Notes: a model not told the origin generated them from the sequence alone. DNA of 64,000 nt from VGRW01 sp031396695 (GCA_031396695.1 JANNLG010000091.1:1-64000); one strand, 5' to 3'; shown: positions 49,738 through 58,774, counted from the stretch's first letter. Program-made: numbers and translations.

Positions 49738-50012
49738 TCCTTGGGCTTGGCCTTGCCGTTGGTCCCCAGCGTGGTGCGCGCGTAGTCGCGCACGCGCGTC
49801 AGCAGCCGGCGCGCCCAGATGAACTCGGTCGCCAGAATCGCGAGCCCGGCCGGGATCACCACGAGCGCAGGTCCGGGCGCGACGATCATCACCACGCCGA
49901 TCGCGAGCACGGTGCCGCCGACCACGAGCACGACGAGCTTGCGCGCGCCGCGCACGAGCTGTGCCGCGATCGAGGCCTTGGGCTCGAGAAGCGGATCGGG
50001 CTCCTCAACCAT
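49734..50012 (-). CDS. PGPGW-family small membrane protein
   Basis: This 92-residue protein has two closely spaced helices with the family pattern: TVLAIGVVMIVAPGPALVVI followed by PAGLAILATEFIWARRLL. The Gly-rich turn with PGP gives the family its name. Function is unknown. It overlaps the TerC gene by 8 bases and so is probably co-expressed with it. The start at 50012 was chosen over a longer frame because the upstream extension is Arg-rich shadow sequence. Confidence 0.85.
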   Translation of the reverse strand: MVEEPDPLLEPKASIAAQLVRGARKLVVLVVGGTVLAIGVVMIVAPGPALVVIPAGLAILATEFIWARRLLTRVRDYARTTLGTNGKAKPKD

Positions 50013-50715
50013 GCTGCGACAGGCGCGCGTCCGCGCGCGCGCGCGCCGCGCGTGCACGCCACCAGCCCAGCGCCGAAATGGACACGAACAGGCCGATCCG
50101 CAGCGGCAGGTTGATCGCGTCCGCGAGCTCCTCACCGATGTAGCTCCGGATCAGCGGGTCGTGCAACATGATGTTGCCCGCGATCTCGCCGAGCAGACCG
50201 CCGCCCAGCCAGATGATCCACGGGAAGCGGCCCATCATCTGCGCCAGGAAACCGCTGCCCCAGACCACCAGCGGGATCGACAGTGCGACCCCGAACGTGA
50301 CCAGAAGCATGTCGCCCTCGGCCGCTCCGGTGATCGCGATGACGTTGTCGAGGCTCATGCTCACGTCCGCGACGATGATCACCCAGATGGCGTCGCGCAG
50401 GCTCGTGGCCTCGCGTCCGCCGGCGTGCTCCCCGCCTTCCTGCAGGATCAGCTTCAACGCGACCCAGATCAGCACCGCGCCCGCGACGAACTGCAGGAAC
50501 GAAACGCCCATCAGCTGGCTCATGAACGCGATGAAGATCAGCCGCAGGCCGACGGCGCCCGCGGTGCCCCAGAGCCGCCCGAGCAGCTGTTGGCGCGCCG
50601 GAAGCGTGCGCACGGCCAGGGCGATCACGAGCGCGTTGTCGCCCGCGAGCAGGAGGTCGATGCCGACGATCTTCAGCCAGCGGAGCCAGAAGTCGCCGGT
50701 GAAGATCTCTTCCAT
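50005..50715 (-). CDS. TerC/YjbE-family integral membrane protein
   Basis: This 236-residue protein has seven predicted helices and the family's acidic motif pair: VGIDLLLAGDNALVIALAVR and VIIVADVSMSLDNVIAITG. Those Asp/Asn residues are thought to bind metal (manganese or calcium) in TerC proteins, which participate in metal export or loading of secreted enzymes. It belongs to the YjbE/YkoY subfamily by length. It has a 6-base gap to the antiporter-EIIA gene and overlaps PGPGW. Confidence 0.93.
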   Translation of the reverse strand: MEEIFTGDFWLRWLKIVGIDLLLAGDNALVIALAVRTLPARQQLLGRLWGTAGAVGLRLIFIAFMSQLMGVSFLQFVAGAVLIWVALKLILQEGGEHAGGREATSLRDAIWVIIVADVSMSLDNVIAITGAAEGDMLLVTFGVALSIPLVVWGSGFLAQMMGRFPWIIWLGGGLLGEIAGNIMLHDPLIRSYIGEELADAINLPLRIGLFVSISALGWWRARAARARADARLSQHG

Positions 50716-50721
50716 GTCTGC

Positions 50722-52428
50722 TCATCCCTCCCGAAGCGCCGGCGCGCGTCGCAGCGCGTCGGCGAGGTCATCGAAGCTCGTGGCCCGCGCGACGGCTGCG
50801 CGCATCTCCGGATCCTGAAATGTCCGCGCGATTTCCGCCAGCAGCTCGAGCTGGATCAGGTCGTCGTGCTCAGGGGTGACGACCAGCACGATGAAGCGCG
50901 CCAGCTCGCCGTCGGGCGCGCCGAAGTCCACGCCGCCGCTCGACAAGCCCAGCGCGACGACCGGCGCCGACAGCCCTGGCATGCGCGCGTGGGGGATCGC
51001 GATGCCCTGCCCCACACCGGTGGGCATGATCGCCTCGCGGGCGAGCACCGCATCCGCGAGCACGGCCGGATCGAGGCCCGCGACCGGCGCGGTCGCCTGC
51101 GCCAGGCCGCGAATCGCCTCGGCGCGATCGGCGCCGAGCAGCGACGGCACGAACGTGCGCGGATCGAGGTGGGCGAGAAAAAGCCGGCGCATGCGGCGCC
51201 CGACGAGTCTTTTGAGCATCGGTCCGCTCATCGCCGAGGTCGCGAGCGCCATCACTACGAGCGCCACGAACAGCTGCTCCGAGATGATTTCGTACTGCAG
51301 CGCGACGACCGCCATCGCCATCTCCATGGCGCCGCGCGCGTTCATGCCGAAGCCGATCGCCCAGGCTTCGCTCGGCGGCAGACCGCTCCAGCGCGCGGCC
51401 AGTCCGCAGCCGAGCACCTTGCCGATGCACGCGATCGCGAACACGAGCAACACCAGCCCCGGTTCGAAGTTCGCCACGAAGTCGACGCGCAGGCCAAGGC
51501 TGCCGAAGAACAGCGGCGCGAACACCACCGCGACCAGCCGTTCGAGCGCGATCAGCCGCCGCGGCGAAGTCTCGATCGTGCCGCCCATCACGACGCCGGC
51601 CAGGAACGCGCCCATCAGCGCGCCGTGCCCGACGGACTCGGTCAGCGCCGCGGCGGCGAACGCTACGCAGACCACGAACGCGACCACGCCGCCGGCATCG
51701 GGCGCGCCGCGGTCGAGCCAGGCCAGCACGCGCAGCGCGAGCCTGCGCCCGACGGTGAGCGCGAGCCCGACCGACGCGATCGTGATCGCGATCTCGGTGC
51801 CGACGCCGACGAGACCCGGGCCCGCCTCGCGAAACAGTCCTACCACGAGCCCGAACAGTGTCCAGCCAATCAGATCGTCGAAGACGGCCGAGCCGATGAT
51901 CAGCGCGCCGAGATCGGTGCGGTACAAGTCGAGGTCGACGAGCGTCTTCGCGATCACCGGCAGCGCCGAGATCGCGAGCGCCGTGCCCATGAACAGCGCG
52001 AACACGATCGGCTCGACGCCGCCCTCGGAGCCGAACGCGACCGGCCACACGTAGGCCGCGCCGAAGCCCGTCGCGAACGGAACCACGATACCCGCGACGC
52101 CCACCGCCGACGCGACGCGCAGGCGCGCGAGCAGGCGGCCGAGATCGACTTCGAGTCCCGCCACCGTCAGGAACAGGATGATCGAGACCAGCGTCAGCAC
52201 CGTGAACGCGGTCGCCTGCGCGCCCGCCTGCGGGTAGAGCTGCGCGCACAGCTCGGGCGCGAAGCGGCCGAACAGCGTCGGCCCGAGTAGGATTCCGGCG
52301 AGCAACTCGCCCAGCACCGACGGCTGGCCGATCCGGCGCGCGAGCGTGCCCAAGAGGCGCGCGGTGCCGAGCAAAAGGCTCAGCGCGAGCAGAAGCTGGG
52401 GCAGCTCACCGGGGGCTAGCGAGTTCAC
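50722..52428 (-). CDS. CPA2-type cation/proton antiporter fused to a PTS EIIA (PtsN-like) domain
   Basis: Residues 1 to about 410 are a 12-13-helix Kef/NapA-like antiporter with GELLAGILLGP, IGSAVFDDLIGWTLF (tandem Asp in helix 6) and GFGMNARGAMEMAMA. Residues about 425-568 are an EIIA-Ntr-like domain with IAIPHARMPGL, whose His is the phosphorylation site. The arrangement suggests that phosphoenolpyruvate phosphorelay status gates ion exchange. No PTS partners are in the window. It belongs to an operon with TerC and PGPGW. Confidence 0.9.
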   Translation of the reverse strand: MNSLAPGELPQLLLALSLLLGTARLLGTLARRIGQPSVLGELLAGILLGPTLFGRFAPELCAQLYPQAGAQATAFTVLTLVSIILFLTVAGLEVDLGRLLARLRVASAVGVAGIVVPFATGFGAAYVWPVAFGSEGGVEPIVFALFMGTALAISALPVIAKTLVDLDLYRTDLGALIIGSAVFDDLIGWTLFGLVVGLFREAGPGLVGVGTEIAITIASVGLALTVGRRLALRVLAWLDRGAPDAGGVVAFVVCVAFAAAALTESVGHGALMGAFLAGVVMGGTIETSPRRLIALERLVAVVFAPLFFGSLGLRVDFVANFEPGLVLLVFAIACIGKVLGCGLAARWSGLPPSEAWAIGFGMNARGAMEMAMAVVALQYEIISEQLFVALVVMALATSAMSGPMLKRLVGRRMRRLFLAHLDPRTFVPSLLGADRAEAIRGLAQATAPVAGLDPAVLADAVLAREAIMPTGVGQGIAIPHARMPGLSAPVVALGLSSGGVDFGAPDGELARFIVLVVTPEHDDLIQLELLAEIARTFQDPEMRAAVARATSFDDLADALRRAPALREG

Positions 52429-52459
52429 GAGCTAGAGCTCGGGCCGCGCGCTCGTCGGC

Positions 52460-53599
52460 TCAGCGCTCGTCGATCGGGGTGTAGACCTCCCCCTTGGGTC
52501 CGACGTAGCTCCCGCGCGGGCGGTAGATGCGGTTGTTCTGGTACTGCTCGAGCACGTGCGCGCACCAGCCGGCGATGCGGCTGGTCGCGAACACGGGCGT
52601 GAACAGGTCGATCGGGATGCCCATGCTGTAGTAGACCGACGCCGAGTAGAAGTCGACGTTGCAGATCAGGCCCTTGCGCTGACCCATCAGCTCTTCGAGC
52701 CGCGCGCTCATCTCGTACAGCTCCGGGTGCCCGGTCTCGCGCGTGATGTCCTTGCTCATCGCCTTCAGGATCTTCGCGCGCGGATCGCCCTCTTTGTACA
52801 CGCGGTGACCGAAGCCCATGATCTTCTCGCCCGACGCGAGCGCCGCTTCGAGCCAGGCCTCGAGCCGGTCGGGCGATTTGATCTCGAGCAGCATGCGCGC
52901 CACCTGCTCGTTCGCGCCGCCGTGCAGCGGGCCCTTCAACGTGCCGATCGCGGCCATCACGCTCGAGTAGATTCCCGACAGCGTGCTCGATGTGACGCGC
53001 GCCGAGAACGCCGACGCATTCAGCTCGTGATCTGCGTGCAGGATCAGACAGGTGTCGAAGCGCTCGACTTCCTTCGCGTCGGGCTCCTCGCCCTTCAGCA
53101 TGTACAGGAAGTTCCAGGCGATCGACTTGTCGGGCAGCGGCTGCAGCGGCCATTGCCCGCTGCGCACGCGCTGGTAGGCGGTGACGATCGTGCCGACGCG
53201 CGCGGCGAGCCGCGTCGACTTGCGCAGCGTCGCCGCCGCGTTCACGAGGTTCGCGTCGGGATCGTGCAGTGTGAGCCCAGCGATCACGGCGTGCAGGAAG
53301 TCCATCGGATGCACGCGGGTCGGCAGGCCGTGGAACCAGCCGAAACTCTCCGGAGGCAGCGCCATGCTGTGGTGCAGGTCGGTCGAGAATTCCTCGAGCT
53401 CACGGCGTGTCGGCAGCCAGCCGTACCAGAGCAGGTAGACGACCTCTTCGAAGGTCGCGTGCGCGGCGAGATCCTCGATCGTGAAGCCACGGTAGAGCAG
53501 CGTCGTGCCTTCGATGGTGCTGATCGACGTGGTCGCGGTGACAACGCCTTCGAGGCCGCGGTCGATGGCGCCGCTGTACTCCGGGACTGGCTCGCTCAC
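52460..53599 (-). CDS. gltA: Citrate (or 2-methylcitrate) synthase
   Basis: This 379-residue enzyme is of the short, archaeal/Gram-positive dimeric type. Catalytic residues appear as His in ADHELNAS, His in MGFGHRVYKEGDPRA and Asp in NVDFYSASVYY, with LHGGANEQV between. It condenses acetyl-CoA (or propionyl-CoA) with oxaloacetate. The start is GTG at 53599 with GGGGAG upstream; the GTGA overlaps the stop of the SET-domain gene, so the two are translationally coupled. Which acyl-CoA is used cannot be told from motifs. Confidence 0.94.
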   Translation of the reverse strand: MSEPVPEYSGAIDRGLEGVVTATTSISTIEGTTLLYRGFTIEDLAAHATFEEVVYLLWYGWLPTRRELEEFSTDLHHSMALPPESFGWFHGLPTRVHPMDFLHAVIAGLTLHDPDANLVNAAATLRKSTRLAARVGTIVTAYQRVRSGQWPLQPLPDKSIAWNFLYMLKGEEPDAKEVERFDTCLILHADHELNASAFSARVTSSTLSGIYSSVMAAIGTLKGPLHGGANEQVARMLLEIKSPDRLEAWLEAALASGEKIMGFGHRVYKEGDPRAKILKAMSKDITRETGHPELYEMSARLEELMGQRKGLICNVDFYSASVYYSMGIPIDLFTPVFATSRIAGWCAHVLEQYQNNRIYRPRGSYVGPKGEVYTPIDER

Positions 53600-54171
53600 G
53601 TTCGTCTCCCCTGCCGGCTCGCCTCTCGACCCCCGTTCGTATGAGACCGCAATCCCCGCTTGGCCGCCAGCTTCGCGTCGATGCGCCGCTGCAGGTACGG
53701 AGAGAAGTGACCGCGGTACCTTTTCCAGAGCTCCGGCCGGCTCCAGTCTTCGCCGGTGATCCGGCCCCGACACTCGGGCGCGCCACAGCCGCAGTTGAAC
53801 TGATCGTACGGCGAGCCGTCGCTCATCGCGTAGTCGAAGCAGACTTCCTCGCCCGGCTCGAGCCGGCGCAGCGCGACCAGCGCGATCTGACCCGACAGCC
53901 CGCAGTTCGGCTGGCACGAGTGATTCACCCAGTCGGCCGGCCCGTCCTGCGCCGAGACCAGGTACAGATCCTCTTCGACCTGGATCGTGAGCAGCCGCTC
54001 CGCGGGGGTGAGCGCGTCGAGACCCGACGCGTGCACGGCCTCGCCGCCCCAGACGACGACCAGCTCGCCCGCCGCGACCGGCTCGCGCACGACCAATGTG
54101 CGTCCACCCTTGCCGTTGATTTGCCGAGGCTGAAGCTTCGGAGAGTGATACGACGTCGGGTGGTCGGCCAT
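53596..54171 (-). CDS. SET-domain protein lysine methyltransferase with post-SET zinc motif
   Basis: This 191-residue protein has a complete SET fold: GGRTLVVREPVAAGELVVVWGG (N-SET), ADWVNHSCQPNCG (SAM and knot motif), GEEVCFDYAMSDG (catalytic Tyr) and a post-SET CGCGAPECRG which, with the NHSCxPNC Cys, can hold zinc. Such proteins methylate lysine with SAM. They are unusual in bacteria. GTGA coupling to citrate synthase suggests a functional link, possibly methylation of that enzyme; this is inference. The neighbour on the other side is a divergent sirtuin. Confidence 0.9.
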   Translation of the reverse strand: MADHPTSYHSPKLQPRQINGKGGRTLVVREPVAAGELVVVWGGEAVHASGLDALTPAERLLTIQVEEDLYLVSAQDGPADWVNHSCQPNCGLSGQIALVALRRLEPGEEVCFDYAMSDGSPYDQFNCGCGAPECRGRITGEDWSRPELWKRYRGHFSPYLQRRIDAKLAAKRGLRSHTNGGREASRQGRRT

Positions 54172-54227
54172 GAGCGAATCGTAGAAGAACCTCGCAGCTG
54201 CGCGCCAGTGCGTGCGAGAATCTTTGC

Positions 54228-54995
54228 ATGAGCTCTGCGCTCGACGACCTGAGCGAGGTGGCCGGTTGGATCGCGGAGTCCCGGCGCGTCGTGGTGCTGA
54301 CCGGCGCCGGCATCTCGACCGAGTCGGGAATTCCCGACTTCCGCGGGCCCCAGGGCGTGTGGACCAAGAATCCGGGCGCCGAGAAAATGGCGACGCTTTC
54401 CCACTACGTCGCCGACCCGGAGGTGCGCCGGCGCGCGTGGCGCAGTCGCCTCGAGTCGCCGGCGTGGCAGGCGAAACCCAACGCGGGTCACCAGGCGTTG
54501 GTCGCGCTCGAGCGGAGCGGTCGCCTGCACACGCTGATCACGCAGAACGTCGACGGCCTGCACCAGGCCGCCGGCTCGTCGCCGTCGCTCGTGGTCGAGA
54601 TCCACGGCACGCTGCACGAGGTCACGTGTCTGGACTGCGGCGAGCGCGCGCCCATGGAGCGAGCGCTCGCGCGCGTGCGCGCCGGCGAGGACGACCCGGC
54701 CTGCCGGAGCTGCGGGGGAATCCTGAAGTCGGCCACTATCTCGTTCGGTCAGAACCTGGTGTCGCGCGATCTCGAGCGCGCGGAGCGGGCGGCGCACGAG
54801 TGCGACCTGCTGCTCGCGGTGGGCAGCACCCTGTCGGTGTTTCCGATCGCCAACGTCGTGCCGGTCGCCAAGCGCGCGGGTGCGCGGGTGGTGATCGTGA
54901 ACGCGCAGCCGACCGAGATGGACGAGCTGGCCGACGCGCTGATCCGCGGTCCGATCGGCGAGATCCTGCCGGTGCTCGTGAACGCCCCGAGCTAG
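54228..54995 (+). CDS. SIR2-family NAD-dependent protein deacylase (sirtuin)
   Basis: This 255-residue sirtuin has GAGISTESGIPDFRG (NAD loop), TQNVDGLHQ, catalytic His in VVEIHGTL, zinc Cys pairs CLDCG and CRSCGG, and GSTLSVFP. It removes acetyl or longer acyl groups from lysines. The Ala/Tyr-Arg residues of SIRT5/CobB desuccinylases are not apparent, so deacetylase activity is the default. No clear ribosome site precedes ATG 54228; GAGAAT at 54216-54221 could be a -10 for a leaderless mRNA. It is 56 bases from the divergent SET-domain gene. Confidence 0.93.
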   Translation: MSSALDDLSEVAGWIAESRRVVVLTGAGISTESGIPDFRGPQGVWTKNPGAEKMATLSHYVADPEVRRRAWRSRLESPAWQAKPNAGHQALVALERSGRLHTLITQNVDGLHQAAGSSPSLVVEIHGTLHEVTCLDCGERAPMERALARVRAGEDDPACRSCGGILKSATISFGQNLVSRDLERAERAAHECDLLLAVGSTLSVFPIANVVPVAKRAGARVVIVNAQPTEMDELADALIRGPIGEILPVLVNAPS

Positions 54996-55005
54996 AGTCG
55001 GCGCG

Positions 55006-56079
55006 GTGATCGCACTCGAAGTCAGCTCGGCCGCGGGCAAGCCGCCGTTCGGTGGCGTGGGCGGCACGATCCGCGCGCTGGCCGGCGAGCTGCTGGCGCA
55101 GGACCGCGAGACCGAATACGCGCTCTGCAACCGCTTCGGCCGCTGGCGGCGCGGAGACCTGTGGCGGCCGCAGGCCGAGAACGCGCGCGTGCGCGTGTTG
55201 ATCGATCCGTTGAACGGCTGGATCCTGCGCGGCGCGCGGCTCCTGCACTCGATGGCCGTGTACCTGCCGCGCACGCCGCGCATCACCAAGCTGGTCACGA
55301 TCCACGACCTGAACGCGGTGCGGAACGTGGAGTGGGTCACTCAGTCCTGGCACGAGAAGCGCAGCGGGAAGATCGCGCTCGCCGTCTCGCGCGCGGATCA
55401 CGTGATGACCTACAGCGCCTTCACCGCCAACGAGATCCGCGAGCAGTACGCGTTTCCCGCCGAATGCGTGCACCCCGTTCTGCTCGGCGTCGATTGCGAG
55501 CGCTTCGCGCCGACCGCGCCCGAGCTCGTGGCCGGCCTGCGCGCGAAGCACGGCGACTACGTGATCGCGATCGGCCTGCTCACCGCGCGCAAGAACTTCG
55601 TCACGCTGATCGAGGCGATGGCGCGCCTGCCCGAGCTGCGGCTGGTGCTGGTCGGTCGCGGCAGCGACGGCGAGGCCGAGGTCGAGGCTGCGCTCGATCG
55701 CACCGGCATGCGCGCGCGCACGCTGCGCATGACGGGCGTGCCGGAGCCGGAGCTGGTGGCTCTGATCGGCGCCGCGCGCGTCTGCGCCGTGCCGAGCCTG
55801 TACGAGGGCTTCGGACTGACCACGCTCGAGGCGATGGCCTGCGGGACGCCGGTCGTGTGCTCGAACGCGGCCTCGCTGCCCGAGGCGGCCGGCGACGCGG
55901 CGCTGCTGGTCGATGCGCGCCGAGGCGACGAGCTCGAGGCGGCACTGCGCCGGGTCGTGTTCGATTCCGCGCTCGCGGCGGACCTGCGCGCGCGCGGGCT
56001 CGCGCACGCGCGCGCGATGTCGTGGGCGGCCTCCGCGCGCCGGCTGCGCGCGATCTACCGCGCGATCGCCGACGTCTAG
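55006..56079 (+). CDS. Family 4 glycosyltransferase (GT-B fold)
   Basis: This 357-residue GT4 enzyme has SSAAGKPPFGGVGGTIRAL (N-terminal glycine loop), LGVDCERFAP, RKNFVTLIEAMARLPELRLVLVG and the EX7E motif in PSLYEGFGLTTLEAMACGTPVV. It uses a nucleotide sugar to extend a glycan, probably lipid-linked or cell-surface. The start is GTG, 11 bases after the sirtuin stop, so co-transcription is possible without any functional tie. Confidence 0.9.
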   Translation: MIALEVSSAAGKPPFGGVGGTIRALAGELLAQDRETEYALCNRFGRWRRGDLWRPQAENARVRVLIDPLNGWILRGARLLHSMAVYLPRTPRITKLVTIHDLNAVRNVEWVTQSWHEKRSGKIALAVSRADHVMTYSAFTANEIREQYAFPAECVHPVLLGVDCERFAPTAPELVAGLRAKHGDYVIAIGLLTARKNFVTLIEAMARLPELRLVLVGRGSDGEAEVEAALDRTGMRARTLRMTGVPEPELVALIGAARVCAVPSLYEGFGLTTLEAMACGTPVVCSNAASLPEAAGDAALLVDARRGDELEAALRRVVFDSALAADLRARGLAHARAMSWAASARRLRAIYRAIADV

Positions 56080-56089
56080 ACGCGCGGAC

Positions 56090-56884
56090 TCACGAGCGCG
56101 CGCCGATCCGATTGCCCGAGGCGTAGCGCACGAGACCGCGCTCGAACACGAAAATCGCGAGCAGCGTCCAGCCCAACGACGCGGCCAGGGCTGCCGCCGC
56201 GAGCGCGAGGCTCGGCGCGCGCACCAGCTCCGCCGGTAGGAAGCCGACGAAGCCCGCCGGCACGACGGTGTAGAGCAGGACGCTGACCCCGCCCGAGAAC
56301 AGCGGCCGCGGATAGGTGCTGAAGACCAGCGTGAACTCGGAGATCTGCCGCGCGAACGTCTCCATGCCGTCGATCCAGAACGAGAGGCTTTGCAGCAGCA
56401 CGCCGCTGGCCGTGAACACGCAGGCGCTCGAGGCCACCGCGAGCCCGGTGGCCGCGAGCGACGCGGGCTCGAGCGCGCCCGCGAGCCCGAGCATGACCGC
56501 GCCGCTCGCCATGTCGCCCCAGCCCGAAGCGATCGTGTGTGACGCGAGCCGGTGCAGCAGCACCGGCTTGGGCTGGACCAGGCACGAGTCGAGCTCGCCG
56601 TCGTGGATCGCGCGGCCCAGGTCGCGCACCCCGCCCGCCAGCACGATCGACGCGCCGTAGCCCGACGCGACCACACCGAAGAGCGTCAGCACGTCGAGCA
56701 GACGCCAGCCGCCGATCTCGGGGAAGCGCTCGAACAAGAGCCACCAGACCGAGAAGAACGCCGCGTTGTTGAGCGCCATGAAGCTGGCTTGCAACCAGAA
56801 GGCGCCGCGCAGCGCCAGGCTCGAACGCAGGTTCATGGCCACGAGCGCGCGCGCGAAGCGGAGCGTGCCGGCGAGTCGCGACAT
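56090..56884 (-). CDS. ABC-2 family permease (subunit B)
   Basis: This 264-residue membrane protein has six predicted helices and fits the ABC2_membrane_6/DUF990 group, with LRSSLALRGAFWLQASFMAL at the N-terminus and IHDGELDSCLVQPKPVL in the cytosolic loop. It works with the permease at 56887 and the ATPase at 57696. This class often exports drugs or lipids. A longer apparent frame reading through into the upstream gene is an artefact of overlapping open frames. The two permease genes are 2 bases apart. Confidence 0.88.
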   Translation of the reverse strand: MSRLAGTLRFARALVAMNLRSSLALRGAFWLQASFMALNNAAFFSVWWLLFERFPEIGGWRLLDVLTLFGVVASGYGASIVLAGGVRDLGRAIHDGELDSCLVQPKPVLLHRLASHTIASGWGDMASGAVMLGLAGALEPASLAATGLAVASSACVFTASGVLLQSLSFWIDGMETFARQISEFTLVFSTYPRPLFSGGVSVLLYTVVPAGFVGFLPAELVRAPSLALAAAALAASLGWTLLAIFVFERGLVRYASGNRIGARS

Positions 56885-56886
56885 CG

Positions 56887-57699
56887 CTAGCCCCCGCTCA
56901 CGGTGAGCCGCGCGCGGGCCGAACGCGAGAGCCAGGCGAGTCCGACGCCGATCCCTACGCCCCACGCCAACAGCTCGAGCAGCGTCACCAGCGCAGCTTC
57001 CGGCGCGAATCCGAACGCCATCCGGCCCGGTCCCCAGAGCATGGCGGGGAACGGCGAGCAGCGCGCCAGTGTGCGCAGCCAGTCCGGATACAGCTCGAGC
57101 GGTAGCAGGAGCCCGCCGAGCACGAACACGAGCTTCTGCCAGATCCAGTAGACCGGGCTCGTGTCCACGATCCAGAACGCGGACAGCCCGATCGCCGCCG
57201 TCGAGAGCACCGCGAGCACGCTCGCGAGCGCGCCGAGCGGCAACGCGAGCAGGAGACCGCGCGGATCCTCCGGAAACCCGCCCGCCATCCAGAAGGCGAC
57301 CGCCGCGCCAGTCGGTCCGAGCACGAGCAGGCGCAAGCCCGTCTCGCCGAGCGCCTCCGCGATCTGCGTGCCGAGATAGGAGACCGGCCGAACCAGCCGG
57401 CAGGCGATGTCGCCGGAGCGAACGTCGGCCTCGATCGCCAGGAACAGGTGCGGCACGGACAGCAGACACCATTCGGTGACGGCCAGGTACCAGATCAGCT
57501 CCCGCTTGCCCGCGCCCGGGATCGCCTGGGGGCCCTGCCCCAGCACCGTCTCCCAAACGCGCGAGAAGATGAACACGATCACGCCGAGGAACAGGGCGCG
57601 GCCCGCGAGCACGGAGCGCTCGGCCAGCGCCCGGCGCGCGGACACCAACGCGATCGCACCGTACTTGCGGGTCGAACGGACGAAGCGATCGGCCGTCAT
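56887..57699 (-). CDS. ABC-2 family permease (subunit A)
   Basis: This 270-residue membrane protein has six helices and the loop motif VRSGDIACRLVRPVSYLGTQ, parallel to the GELDSCLVQPKP of its partner. The pair is typical of heterodimeric ABC-2 exporters with a separate ATPase. The ATG at 57699 overlaps the ATPase stop (ATGA), so ATPase, permease A and permease B form one coupled operon. Confidence 0.88.
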   Translation of the reverse strand: MTADRFVRSTRKYGAIALVSARRALAERSVLAGRALFLGVIVFIFSRVWETVLGQGPQAIPGAGKRELIWYLAVTEWCLLSVPHLFLAIEADVRSGDIACRLVRPVSYLGTQIAEALGETGLRLLVLGPTGAAVAFWMAGGFPEDPRGLLLALPLGALASVLAVLSTAAIGLSAFWIVDTSPVYWIWQKLVFVLGGLLLPLELYPDWLRTLARCSPFPAMLWGPGRMAFGFAPEAALVTLLELLAWGVGIGVGLAWLSRSARARLTVSGG

Positions 57700-58697
57700 G
57701 CGCGCGACACCGACCGGGCCGCGCCCGCGTAGATGGCGCTGACGATCTCCTCCATCGGCGGATCCTCGACCGACAGATCGAGCACGCGGGCGCCGGCCAC
57801 GATCGCGGCAACCACACGGTCGACGCCGATCACGTCGAGATCGACTTCGAGCTCCGTGCGGTGACTCGCGCTCGGCAGCCGCCTCACGCCCGGCAGGTCG
57901 ACGCGCAGCTCCACCTCCTCGGTCACGACCGAGACGCGCTTCTTGGCGATGAAGCCCCTGCGCAGCGTGGCGAGGGAGCGATCGAGCAGGAGCCGTCCGT
58001 GATGGATCACGAGCACGCGCTCGCACACGCTCTCCATGTCGCCGGTGTCGTGCGAGGTGAGCAGGATCGTGCAGCCGTCCAGACGGCCGCGCTCGCGCAA
58101 CAGGTCGCGAATGGTGGCCTTCGCGACCACGTCGAGCCCGATCGTCGGTTCGTCCAGGAACAGGATCTCCGGCCGGTGCAGGAGGCTCGCCACCAGCTCA
58201 CAGCGCATGCGCTCGCCGAGCGAGAGCTGGCGCACCGGCTTCTCGACCACCTGCGCGATCTCGAAGCTCGCGACCAGGTCGTCGCGCCGGCGCCGGTACT
58301 CGGCCGGCTCGAGCTCGTAGATGCGCGCCAGCAGGTCGAACGTGTCCGCGGCCGGCAAGTGACTCCAGAGCTGCGAGCGCTGACCGAAAACCGCGCCGAT
58401 CCGATACGCTAGCCGCGTGCGCTCGCGTCCCGGCTCGAGCCCGAGCACGCGCACCCGTCCGGCGGTCGGCTGCAGGATCCCCGACAGGATCTTCAGCGTG
58501 GTCGACTTGCCGGCTCCGTTCGGGCCCACGAACGCCACGCGCTCGCCGGGCGCGATCGCGAACGAGAGATCGTCGACCGCCACCACCTCGCGCGTGCGCC
58601 GGACGAACAGCGCGCGCAGGGAGCCCGCGAGTCCGTGGGCGCGTTCGGTCACGCGAAACGTCTTGCGCAGGTTTTCGAGCTCGATCGCGGGCGCCAT
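57696..58697 (-). CDS. ABC-2 exporter ATPase
   Basis: This 333-residue ATPase has a Walker A GPNGAGKSTTLKILSG, FGQRSQLWSHL Q-loop region, signature LSLGERMRCELVASL, Walker B EILFLDEPTIGLD and switch His in TSHDTGD. The C-terminal 90 residues are a regulatory beta domain typical of drug/viologen exporters. The start at 58697 was preferred over a longer frame because a strong hairpin (58716-58751) precedes it. Its 5' leader therefore begins with that hairpin. Confidence 0.92.
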   Translation of the reverse strand: MAPAIELENLRKTFRVTERAHGLAGSLRALFVRRTREVVAVDDLSFAIAPGERVAFVGPNGAGKSTTLKILSGILQPTAGRVRVLGLEPGRERTRLAYRIGAVFGQRSQLWSHLPAADTFDLLARIYELEPAEYRRRRDDLVASFEIAQVVEKPVRQLSLGERMRCELVASLLHRPEILFLDEPTIGLDVVAKATIRDLLRERGRLDGCTILLTSHDTGDMESVCERVLVIHHGRLLLDRSLATLRRGFIAKKRVSVVTEEVELRVDLPGVRRLPSASHRTELEVDLDVIGVDRVVAAIVAGARVLDLSVEDPPMEEIVSAIYAGAARSVSRA

Positions 58698-58715
58698 GTC
58701 GACTCCCCGAAACGC

Positions 58716-58751
58716 CGAACGCCCTTCCGGAGGGATCCGGAAGGGCGTTCG
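58716..58751 (-). terminator. Strong 15-bp hairpin between small ORF and ABC operon
   Basis: A perfect inverted repeat, CGAACGCCCTTCCGG at 58716-58730 and its complement at 58737-58751, encloses a 6-base loop. Read on the minus strand it comes 23 bases after the stop of the small ORF at 58775-58861 and is followed by GCGTTT, a weak U-tract. It could terminate that transcript or act as an attenuator for the ABC ATPase gene, which starts 19 bases later. Confidence 0.7.
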
Positions 58752-58774
58752 AGGGTAAAACGCTGTCCTTCCGG

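Noticed and set aside
56090..57817. Apparent single large ABC protein
   Set aside because: The frame merely stays open across two genes; both permeases have their own starts and complete helix sets.
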